DNA of 31,357 bases from Suillus spraguei (taxonomy: Eukaryota; Basidiomycota; Agaricomycetes; Boletales; Suillaceae): NCBI GenBank assembly GCA_016800925.1, contig JABCPU010000676.1:1-31357 (forward strand), given 5' to 3'. Made by a program: the position numbers and the translations under genes. Under the pieces are notes generated by a model. That model was not told where the DNA came from. It did not search any database and saw only the letters and a program-made list of their open reading frames with translations. Below are positions 20,085 to 30,177 of the stretch, piece by piece. Numbering within the stretch: the first letter of the stretch is position 1; the number at the start of each line of letters is the position of its first letter.

Positions 20085-21870
20085 AACTCAAGTCGGAAGT
20101 CGAGTTCCATGAATTGAGTCCCTAACTCTGTGTATCTCGGGACTCGGGACTCGATCCTCGAAATTAGGGACTCAATGATCGATAGTCCGAATTCAGGCTT
20201 CACGCTCGGGACTCAGGAAAGTGTGAGGCAACAGACTTTGATCCACACATTGTGACTGCCGAACACCGAACACCGGCAGCCGGCACTCGGGACTCAGGAC
20301 TGACACCAATGTGAAAAATATGAATTCACATATAGTGAGTGCCAAATCCCAAACTCAGGCAGCCGGAGCTCGGGACTCGGGACTCAGAACAATGTGAAAG
20401 ATGTGAATTCACATATCATAAATGACGAACTCCAAATCCCGGCAGCCGGGACTCGGGACTCGGGACTCAGAATAATGTGCAAGTCATTGATCCACACATG
20501 TTGAGGGCCGAACTCCGAGCCCGGCAGCCAGCGGTCGGAACTTGGGACTCAGAAAGAACGAGAAAGATATTGATTCCTACATGTAAAGTGCCGAACGCCG
20601 AATGCCGAACCCTGTGAAAGATACTGATTCCCACATATCAAGTGGCGAACCCGGAACCCTGGCAGCCGGAACTCGGGACTCGGGACACACAACATTGTGA
20701 ATGATATTGATGCACACATGTTAAGTGCCGAACGCCGACTGCCGAGCCCCGGCACCCGGAACTCGGCACTCGGCACTCACAACAATCCACACATGTTGAG
20801 TGCCGAACCCCAAACTCCGGCAGCCGGAACTCGGGACTCACAACATTGTGAAAGATAGTGATTCCCATATGTAAAGTGCCTAACCCCGAACCCCGGCAGC
20901 CGGAACTCGAGACTCGGGACACACAACATTGTGAATGATATTGATGCACACATGTTAAGTCCCGAATGCCGACTGCCGAGGTCCGGCACCCGGAACTCGG
21001 CACTCGGCACTCAGAATAATCCACACATGTTGAGTGCCGAACCCCGAACTCCGGCAGCCGGAACTCGGGACTCACAACATTGTGAATGATATTGATGCAC
21101 ACATGTTAAGTGCCGAACGCCGACTGCCGAGCCCCGGCACCCGGAACTCGGCACTCGGCACTCAGAATAATCCACACATGTTGAGTGCCGAACCCCGAAC
21201 TCCGGCAGCCGGAACTCGGGACTCACAACATTGTGAAAGATAGTGATTCCCATATGTAAAGTGCCTAACCCCGAACCCCGGCAGCCGGAACTCGGGACTC
21301 GGGACACACAACATTGTGAATGATATTGATGCACACATGTTAAGTCCCGAACGCCGACTGCCGAGCCCCAGGACCCGGAACTCGGCACTCGGCACTCAGA
21401 ATAATCCACACATGTTGGGTGCCGAACCCCGAACTCCGGCAGCCGGGACTCGGGACTCGGGACTCACAACATTGTGAATGATATGGATGCACACATGTGA
21501 AGTGCCGAACGCCGACTGCCGAGGCCCGGGACCCGGAACTCGGGACTCGGGACTCAGAATAATGTGAAAGTTATTGATCCACATATGTTGACTGCCGAAC
21601 CCCGCACTGTCGCACAGATATCTATTTCGTCTCGACCCTTGATTGCTGAACCCCAAACCATGAAAACCGGTAGTCCACAATTGTGGGGTTCGGGGTTCGG
21701 TACCTAAGATTCGTGACTCGCCACTCAGAAATATGTGAGGCAATCTTGCCATTTGGAAGTCGAGTCCCATGAATTAAGTCCCAAACTCTAAGTACCATTG
21801 CACTCAGGCATTCGCCACTCAGCATTTGGGATTTAGGACTCTACACCCGGATCTTGACATCCAGTCCTCA
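20085..21870. repeat. CpG-rich minisatellite with a higher-order repeat of about 385 bp
   Basis: Monomers of about 75-80 bp each combine a hairpin-prone GC half (CCGGCAGCCGGAACTCGGGACT and variants) with an AT half (AACATTGTGAATGATATTGATG or relatives). The phrase AACATTGTGA recurs at about 20691, 20925, 21075, 21310 and 21468. The spacings are therefore 234, 150, 235 and 158, giving a higher-order period of 384-385 bp. Because this is close to a multiple of 3, long repetitive open frames appear on the minus strand; these are not genes. The edges (20085-20550 and 21600-21870) are more diverged. It fills the space between the oxygenase gene and the minus-strand gene. Confidence 0.85.
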
Positions 21871-22015
21871 AAATCCGGAACAAATATTCGGGAGTCAAGA
21901 CAATCATTTGGACGGAATAAAATATTTTACATCATGTATGAAATGAAGACCATTCTAATCTAAACACAGTGAAGAGGACTCCACTCCCCTGCCTCTCTTC
22001 AATCTCTGTAGCATG

Positions 22016-22756
22016 TCAGTGTACATCCTTCACCTCTGCCATCTTCTCATGGATACCCTCATCTTGCTCCTCCATCAATGCTACCAGGCGTGCTCGAATC
22101 ATCTTAAGTCCCATCACTGATGGGCCTGATGAGTCATTTACCTCCTCAGGAAGAACCAAGCCATCATCCTCAACTCCATTTACCATCCAATGCTGGTAGT
22201 GAACGACACAGGACCTCATGATCTGACCCCATTGCCATGGTTCATTCGGAATTCGGTGTGTCCCATCCACCATGGAGTATCATAGCTGGGAATAATCCGG
22301 GATGGATGTCCCGGAGCTGCGACATCATCAAACTGACACAGGTGGGATGAAAAGATGTGGTCTGGAACAGTGTTCCAGGTGAGCATGGGATACAATGTCA
22401 GGACATGAGCGACGGGGCTTGGAACAACAGAAACGATGTTCCTTGCAGCTGAGTACTGCAGGAGTGGCGTAACAAATGTCTGTTGGAAATCTCAGCATTG
22501 CCCAAAAAAGTCAGCCGGTCATCCGGTCATCAGTCACTTACATTGATTTCCCATTGCACCCCGGCTTTAAAGTACATGATCCGGGCAGAAGAGGAGGGTT
22601 GTTAGCAGCCTCCATCTGATATTGAGAGATACATGCGCGGATGCGCGATGCAGCCATATTCAAAGTACAAGAAATATCTTGAAGGTTCAGCTTCATGGGT
22701 TGCCAGTGATGTCCAGTATTTGGAGTGCCAGATGTGGATGCAGGAGTTTCAGGCAT
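22016..22756 (-). CDS. Unknown protein, about 225 residues, one intron
   Basis: I do not recognise this family. It starts at ATG 22756 and ends at 22016. Exon 1 ends at 22542 and a 62-nt intron (GTAAGT donor, CAACAG acceptor) spans 22480-22541. The C-terminal part has a tryptophan-rich stretch (PWW, then PWQWGQIMRSCVVHYQHW) and ends with a charged helix (LVALMEEQDEGIHEKM). Two frame changes, one in CCC near 22575 and one in GGG near 22263, are each explained by loss of a single base from the run. It lies just downstream of, and in the same direction as, the KDZ transposase (176 bp between the KDZ stop and this ATG), so it may be cargo of the same element. No signal peptide or membrane segment is evident. 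Confidence 0.55.
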
Positions 22757-22931
22757 GGCTAATGCAAGAGTGTGACGCTGGGAATGACACTGACAGATAG
22801 TAAAGAGCTGATGATATGAGTCACTGATGGATGGATTAGAAATTCAAACTCCGACATGGGCTGACCCGGACAATTCCCGGGACTCAATGTTTGGGTGTCA
22901 AATATGCGTTTCATCAGCAAAACAAATTCAT

Positions 22932-25900
22932 TCATGTGCACCATCGATCAACGAGGGCTGCAGGTCTTGGAAATGCTGCCTGTGCATCCTGAGCTAGTAA
23001 GGAATACATTTGAGACTGCCTTCCGGCATAGCATGCATGACCCGGAAGTTGTTTCAACAATGATTCCTGCATCCGGGCACCCCATGTGGTTGCCTTCCAC
23101 AAGAAAAAGTTGCACGTCCAATCCATCTCTGATTGCACCAATGATATTTCTTCCTTCCATCGATCCCGTAGTGCCTTTGCCCGAAGCCAATGAACTCGGT
23201 AAACTTGGGATGGGTCCTGTCAGCTCACCACGTAATATATCAGCATGCCCGAACTCACATTCCTCATTCCACGAATTTTCTGGACCCTCCATGTCGACTT
23301 CCACTGACCAGAACCAAGCGAGGGACTCATTTCGCTGACCTCGGGCGTTTGGATCGCCGATGGCAGTGCTGATTTTGAGCTGCTCGCGAAGCAGGGGTTT
23401 GTATTTCTGAAGCTGGTCTGGCCCCGGCTCAAGTTGTATCATTTGCTTCCTGGTTTTTGTATATATACTGGCATGTAGGGATACTGCCTGCTGCACTGAT
23501 GTCACCTGGGACCACGCTCGAGTTTTTAGGGCTTGAGATTTGGCTTGCCTAACTGTTGTTCGGAACAGGATAGCCTTGTTGCACAAGTGAATGCGGAGAT
23601 TGTGCAGGGCATCATTGGCCTGGCCTTCACGAAGGGACATCTCCAACGGAATCAGATCCTCTGCCATACAGCGTCTGCAATGTTCAACCCCGAGGTTTGA
23701 TGGCAATGGAATTATGGTGAGCTCAGGGGAGTTTGTCCATGCATCAGATGTCTCGGTGAAATCCGCCGGGTCATCATCGATATCGTCAAGAATATCTATG
23801 TTCAAGTCGTCAGGATCGTCATCTGCATCAAATCCCTCTCCCAGATGCGTAAGAGCAGACCGAGTGAATTCATCTATCTGGCCTTGAATACGATCGCGTT
23901 GCCGGGCAATATCTAATCTCTGTGTCTCCGTCGATCGTCTCCAATTCTGCGGACCTCGATGAGCAATGCAATTTGAGCCTCTTCAATTGCCAACCCAATG
24001 GATATCCATGTTGCACAGATCTGCAAGAGGGTGCTGCATGACGGGCATTACCCGCTTCTAGTAGTCTAAGCTCGATCTCCTTTTTGCTTGGTGCTAAGTG
24101 AAAAATGAATGCGGAGCTCCACGGAGACAAAGAATGTTAACTTACCCTTCTTGATATTATTTCATATAAATCCATCGCCGCAGGATCCTGATTCTCTTGG
24201 ACTGAGCGACCATCTCGCTGGCTAACCATTGTGTCTTTAAATTGCCGGGTGCAGCTTCATCAAGTCTGTCGAAAGCCTTGCCACTTTCGGCGATGCCATT
24301 CTTCGCCAGCTTGTATTTCCGGCAAAGAGTCCTTTTCATGCGGATCATCTTGCAGAAATTGGAATCGTTCATCTGATAATCAAGACATTCCTTTCGGTGC
24401 GGGGATGACATTCCCCGAGCGGCAGGGGGAAATCAGGTTGAGACGCGCCCATAGGTCTCCATGATCTCTCCATCAATCCGGCCAATGCCTTCAATAAAAT
24501 TCGAAGCATATCGGACATAGCAACTGTCCTGATGTCCATGCACATGCCACAAACCGATTCCAGGAATGATGGTCAGTTCCGGTACCATGTCAAGGTATCG
24601 GCTTCGATCCACCCGAACACGAAAGTGCTTGTTGTATTGACAATTAATGTCATAGAAGGTGACAGCCCTGGTAATGCCTTCCATGTTGTGCTGGGCAGCC
24701 TCACAAAGGGCATAGTCCATGTTCATTTGTCTGCAAATGATGCATGGTCAACTAGTGAATGTTGAATGGCATGTTTGGCTTGCCTTTCCCCTTTCTGAAA
24801 ATCAACCATCGAGTGAGGACAAAGCACCCATGCCAGGCGCAGGCAACTCCCCCGATTCCTGTGGACTCGAGCTTGTGCCGCGCCGCATTTGCTTGATTGA
24901 CCGCCCGGTGATTGTTGCAGCTCGATTTTTCCACCGTGTCAGCAGCCTCCGCAAGATGCATGTTATACCTGTCCTTTCCGACCATGAATCCAAGCCCATC
25001 TGAAAGCCAAACTTCATCGAGGGATTAATGGGATGCAGGTGTCAGCTTTGAAATTTCCGTCCATCACAAATGACCGGGTGTATTTCCAGCTTGGAGTTCT
25101 TATCATTGCCGATTCACTTCGGTATTGAACATGACTCACTCATCAAGTGATTTCATCCCCTGACAAAGATACATTAATCCCAGGCTGAGGACATGCGGGC
25201 AAAATAATGCAAGATCTCCTGCGTTCGGGATGTCAGAACGATGGCCATAGCCATGCCATTTCATGGTCTTCAACTGCCTCCACTGTCGAGCGACTCTCAT
25301 GAGCTCTCTGTATCGATCCTTTCCACGGCCTGTGTCAACATCATGTCCTTTAGATGAACACAAATAGCATTACCGGAACAAGGTGTGGAAACATGCTCGA
25401 GGTCATTCGCCGGAGCTTACTGTAATAGTTCATGGCGGAGGTGCCGCATTCAAGGTTGTCCAATAGAAAATCATCCAGCACTCCGAAGGTAAACACGGTC
25501 TTCGGCCTGTTAAACGATGCAGGGAAAAATCCATGCCGAAACATTTGAATGTCCGGACTCATGGCATTTGGACAATCGCAGCAGCGAACCTCGAGGCGGT
25601 GAACTCCGGACTTGTCAACGATGACCATGGTGTTTTCCTTCGGCTGGAACTCAGGTCCCGACACAGACGGAAGATCTTCGGGCTCAAGCTGGTCTTCAGG
25701 TTCATCTCCTTCAAAACAAATCCCACCTATCTGTGAGCACCGGACATTGCTTGCCATCATGCCCGAGGTGTATGGTGAGTCCCACATGAGCGAGACAACT
25801 CCGCTCGAAGAATTGACCATTCCATTGACTGATCCAGTGGAAAGGATTGCAACGATGTTGACTCCTGCAACAGCCCGTGCAATAGAGAGGCTCGCCAAGA

Positions 25901-26352
25901 CAATCTTGACATTTGTAGACCCCATCCTGGTGGCAGATGATGCATCTCCTGTCTTCTGGTGGAGCTTCTTGATCCAGGAGGTGATGCAGATATGATTCCT
26001 GCCTTGGCAGCCATTGCCTGAGGTAGTCATTTTGACTCTGCATTTTTTATATTGAGCTATAGTTTGAATGACACTCCAACATTTAACATGAACTTGCCAT
26101 GGTTTTTGGGAGTTGCAATGGCTCAAATGAGCCTTGGTCTTGCTCGTAAGTATTGTCAGGAAAGTCATCCCAAGGAGGTGGTGCCTGAACAGGCTGAAGT
26201 GTTGGTGATTCTGGGGGAGAGTGAGGCATGGACCTGTAGGCTCGTCGTCTTGTGCTTGCAAGTGGGACCTTGACCCAAATCTTTCTACCCTTGCTGCCCC
26301 TTGCTTCTACCCTGTGGGATTTTTGCAATGGGGTGCATCTACCTATCTTCAT
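22932..26352 (-). CDS. KDZ (Kyakuja-Dileera-Zisupton) transposase with CxC2-like cysteine cluster
   Basis: Start ATG 26352. Exons 26352-26098, 26037-25741, 25688-25374 and from 25318 onward are joined in phase 0. Exon 1 encodes a basic N-terminus. Exon 2 encodes a cysteine cluster (CIICHQDGVYKCQDC, YCTGCC, then PFHWISQWNG, GLTIHLGHDG) like the CxC2 domain of KDZ transposases. Exon 3 continues it (HRLEVRCCDCPNA). Downstream come DRYRELMRVARQWRQLK, the core RSFVMDGNFKA, YDINCQYNKHF (likely catalytic Asp), GLWHVHGHQDSCY and GRIDGEIMET (likely catalytic Glu). A long charged C-terminal helical region follows (HLCNKAILFRTTVRQAKSQ). Several frame changes remain (for example near 25199, 24815, 24447 and 24190), each fitting loss of one C from a C run, so the gene may be intact or freshly broken. 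Confidence 0.82.
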
Positions 26353-26589
26353 CTTATTTTATAATGCTAATGTTGCAAGCAAAGCATCTGCTCAGGTGGA
26401 ATGAATTTTTATTACATTGTGGTGTCATACAGTCCTGCCGACTCATTACAAATTTATGTCCATTTATGGCTTCGGGACCAATATAGCTCAATTAAGCTAC
26501 TGTTAGGCTTTTGTCAAAGATCAACTTCTGTCAATTCGTTCATTCTTCCACCTTGCTTATCCTCAGCCCATTCTGCAATTTGATTCACC

Positions 26590-28449
26590 ATGGCAAGGAC
26601 GGGTCATTCCACTCACTTGACTTCCGGCAGAAAATAGGGCACGTCAACCACAGACACAGAAGCTCACGGAAAACGAAATTTCGGAGTTGAAGAACTACCT
26701 TCCTGAGTGGACCGCGGCCAAAAGGGGTGAGAAGCGAGGGGTTTTCACTGCAATTGCCAGGGCAGCCAGGTTGTTTGCTCCTAAAGTCGACCAAGGACAA
26801 TGGAAAAAGAGGAAGCAGGTGATGCGTCTTCGTTGTGTTGAAAAACTACAATTTTAACATCTTATTCTTCTATCAACTCTCAGATGTATAACACTTGGTT
26901 GTTCAACAACAAGAAAAGGAAGGAAAGGAAGGACATGATAAAGTATGGGAGGAAATGGACACCTAGGATGGTGGTCTACCAGCAGAAGCGCGAAGAGGTG
27001 CTAAAGAGGATTGAGGACGAGTCCGGGCAAAGCCGGGAGATCCCAGTATGTTCAAACATTATCAGGGGGCTGTGAAGAGAGTCATGGCTGAATTGGACGA
27101 CGACGAGTTGGAGAAGGCAAAAGAAACAGCGGAAGAATGGTCAAACAGCTTTCCTCCTCCGGAGATACAAGCAGAAGTTGCTCGTAAGAAGGGACCGGCA
27201 TATATGGAGCACTTTTCGAAAGAGATGTGGAGGCAATGGGGATGAGAGTTTTTGTGTTGTCAGCTTGGAAGAATGAACAGGGAGAGGTTCTGTTCGGGAT
27301 GTAAGTCAATTGTGTCCGTCATCGCCGATCTTGGATCTCAATATATGTGTGCAGGCATGATGATAATGAGGCATTAGGAGATGGGGACAGCTTCATGAAG
27401 ACTAAGGACTGGGAGGACATTGAGCCAGTATGGCAGGAGTACGCCCAGGAACAGTTCGGTGAGTGTTTGAACTTTGGATGCAAGAATGAATTCGTTGATC
27501 ATCACAATGATAGGTGCGGGGCACAGGACGGAGGACGACAGGTCAAGGGAGGTCGCAAAAGAGTCAGAAAACCAGCTTTGGAACTCGACACAGATGGAAA
27601 TGGGATGCCGTTGCTTCCAGACATCACGGAAACAAAACTTGAGGAGAAGAAAGCCATAGTCAGGGCGTTTCTTACATCGCACTACAGTGAGTCTTTTGTG
27701 GCAACATCTGAGATGTTGCTGAATGTGTGGACACAGGAATATGTTCCAGGAATGACAAGGCTGTCGTGCCATGGAGTGCCCTCGTACAAAGTCAGGATGA
27801 CTTTGTGGCAAGGAAGTATCTTCCGGCCGATATTGACCTGAAGGAGCCTTCGAAGTTGCAAAGCTGGGACACAACGGCCTTGCTCAATTTCTGGTATGCT
27901 CAGCAGGAAACAGGAAAAGATTCAACATTTCTGTTCAAAGCATGGAAGAACAAGGATGGGGACATGGTACCATCTGTGGCATCCGGCAAGTCGCCATCGC
28001 ATCTGACTCGTCAAGTGAGAATGCAGAAGAGTGGAACTCTCCGAAGGCCCCGGGATCCATCAACCGAAGCCGAGAGTGATACCGACAGTGAAACTCATGA
28101 CAAGGAGGATGACATTGATGATGACTCGGCTGATGGTCGATCCCCACTGAAGAAACCCAGACAAATAGCACACCCATCTTCAGCACCCAAGGAGACAGAA
28201 GTTCCATGTTCAATGCCAGAGCCTCGCCCAGCCAGGCCGGCCAAGGCAGGTGCACTTTTGACATCACGGATGGGCGACCTCCTGGCCGGGATCACTGAGG
28301 AAGTGGAAGAGAGGAACGCATCGCCGGAACCAAGGAGTATACAGGGCAAGAAAGCTGTCATTGAACCATCCGCAAGGACCACCCGGAGTAAGTCTCAAAA
28401 GCCGGTAGAGAGTACACTTCGAGTAACCAGGGCAAGGGGAAGGAAATAA
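26590..28449 (+). CDS. Unknown nuclear-type protein diverging from the KDZ transposase
   Basis: The family is not recognised. The start is probably ATG 26590 (ACCATGG context). Introns lie at 26819-26883, 27301-27354, 27459-27513 and 27687-27736, all GT-AG and 50-65 nt. The N-terminal half is basic and helical (SELKNYLPEWTAAKRGEKRG, NTWLFNNKKRKERK, KWTPRMVVYQQKREE). A motif of the form MFKHYQGAVKRVM...AKETAEEW follows, then WRQWGMRVFVLSAW. The C-terminus is disordered, acidic (DSETHDKEDDIDDDSADG) and then basic, ending RVTRARGRK. Frame changes near 26630 (A run), 27040 (CCC) and 27243 (GGGG), and after introns 3 and 4, need single-base corrections. Its start lies 238 bp from the KDZ start, so the two may share a bidirectional promoter. 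Confidence 0.6.
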
Positions 28450-28545
28450 TGTACATATACCAAACTGCCCCCATGTTTACCACATTTTCATCATTTGTCA
28501 CACTTCTTAAAACACAGTGTCCCACTTCCAAAATGTTGAATCCTA

Positions 28546-28941
28546 AGCACCGAGTTCCGGACGTATCCTGATCACCGAGTTCCGGACGACTCCCGATCAC
28601 CGAGGTCCGGCACCCAAGTATCAATCATTGGTAGTTGGTATTAGAGATTAGGGTTTGTGCATCATCTAAAATACATTGGAACTGTCATTGATATACATGA
28701 AAAATTCAGTGGTTCACATGATTTAAGTATGTGAATGAAAATCCAAATATCACGAAACCCGATCACCGAGTTCCGGATGAATCCCAATCACCGAGCTCCG
28801 GACCCCGGGAATCAATAATTGGCTGTTGGAATGGGACAATTGGGTGTGTGCATCATCTAAAATCAATTGGAAATGTCATTGTTATACATTAAAAATTCAG
28901 TGGTGTACATGATGTAAGTATGTGAATGAATATCCAAATAT
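28546..28941 (+). repeat. Tandem duplication of about 191 bp with CACCGAGTTCCGG blocks
   Basis: A block containing CACCGAGTTCCGGA, then TCATCTAAAAT, GTCATTG, ATACAT and AAAAATTCAGTGG recurs with the phrase ATCATCTAAA at 28661 and 28852 (period 191). The copies differ at perhaps 10-15% of positions. The GC part repeats the GAGTTCCGG core also seen at 18.0-18.5 kb and, inverted, at 20.1-21.6 kb. Confidence 0.75.
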
Positions 28942-29958
28942 TTACATATGGGGTTGATCATCACACTTTTCAATGAGGGTATCTAATACAAGCAGCAATT
29001 CAGAGCTCATCTGTTTGGCCCTTTGCAACCTCCGGAGGTCCATATCAGCTCTTCTGAGTTTGTCGGATGTGTCAGCCCAAGCCACTCGGAATGGTCGGTC
29101 GGCCTCGAGGAGTTGATGTACGGTAGGCTCCGGAAGATGGCCATGACGCTGTTGGTAATGGTCCAGGCGATCCAGAATTGATTCAACTTCAAGAAAATTA
29201 GCAGAATCATACATGATGAACAATTAAATACTCACATTCTGTTTGATCATATGACCCTAGGGGCATGAACTCCCTAAGCATGGCACGCAGGTCTTCATTG
29301 CTGAGTTCCGGTATGGGGGACTGACATTTAGGAGGTGTTGCATGTGCTTGGGACATCACATCAACAATAAAAATGAGATTGTATGAGTGAACTCACCTGG
29401 AATTGCTATTCCTGGGATAGCCGGAGCATCAGTCTCAACATCAGCACATTCCGGTGCTTCATCACAATCAATAAGATCATCATCAGGCCCTAGGTACAAG
29501 TCCGGATCGTTGAACAAAGGCAGTTCCTCAGGCTGAGCCGGGCATAAATGATCTGGATGGATTGAATGAACATCCACAGTTGGACTATCTAAAGGTGAAG
29601 TGAGAAACCTACCAGAAACTGCATCCAAGACATCCGGAACACCTGATGACCCAGAATCATAGTCGATCTCATCATCCGGCCCAAGGTATACATCTTCACT
29701 TGGATCTAATAAATGTCCAGTCAATTGTAAGATAAACTCAAAGCAACACATACCTGATGAAATCCGGGACTCAGTCTCATCATCCGGCCCAAGGTATACA
29801 TCATCCAGTGCATCTGGTCCATCTCCGGTCAATTGAGAGCTGTACTGAAAGTACAACATACCTAGTGAAATCCGGGACTCGGTTGAATCATCCACATCCA
29901 TTGAGTTGTATTCAGTGACCGGAGGTTCATAAAATCTGACTGCTGGTTGAGATCTCAT
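28942..29958 (-). CDS. Unknown acidic-repeat protein with duplicated exon and coiled-coil end
   Basis: The family is not recognised. It starts at ATG 29958 (MRSQPAVRFYEP). Exon 1 is 29958-29862, intron 29861-29814 (48 nt), exon 2 29813-29754 (60 nt), intron 29753-29706 (48 nt), and exon 3 from 29705. Exon 2 and the start of exon 3 both encode DVYLGPDDE, and a third, weaker copy is DLYLGPDDD. Further introns are likely near 29400 (GGTGAGTTC) and at about 29172-29220 (GTGAGT to TTGAAG). The last exon encodes a helical, charged segment (VESILDRLDHYQQRHGHL, then DKLRRADMDLRRLQRAKQ), likely a coiled coil, ending at 28942. The highly acidic repeat plus coiled coil suggests an adaptor-type protein, but no function can be assigned. 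Confidence 0.6.
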
Positions 29959-30177
29959 GATGTCTGATCAACTGATCAAACTGATTGATAACTGATAACT
30001 TCGAAGTTCAACACATGGCTGGCAACGGCCGAAAGTTGAACCACGACCAAACAAAGACAAACAATCAACGCTTATCAAGATTGTCCTTCAATTGTCTGGT
30101 TTCTTTTGAAACTTCATCCAAGTGATCACAGATTTCAAACTTATCTCAAGCTTTTCACATCTTTCAAGTCAATCCAA
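29959..30177. other. Intergenic region between divergent genes
   Basis: No gene is visible. This 219-bp gap between two divergent starts contains TGATCAACTGATCAAACTGATTGATAACTGATAACT, summarised as a cluster of ACTGAT repeats at about 29965-29998, and a CT-rich stretch before ATG 30178. It is probably a shared promoter region. Confidence 0.4.

Noticed and set aside
20549..21825. Long overlapping minus-strand open frames with a repeating Cys/Ser/Arg-rich translation
   Set aside because: They follow the repeat of about 385 bp, occur in several frames at once, and lack a plausible start or domain. They are a by-product of a repeat length near a multiple of three.
20085..21870. CRISPR-like array
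   Set aside because: Repeat and spacer are not separable, monomers are diverged and about 75-80 bp, and the context is eukaryotic. It is a minisatellite.
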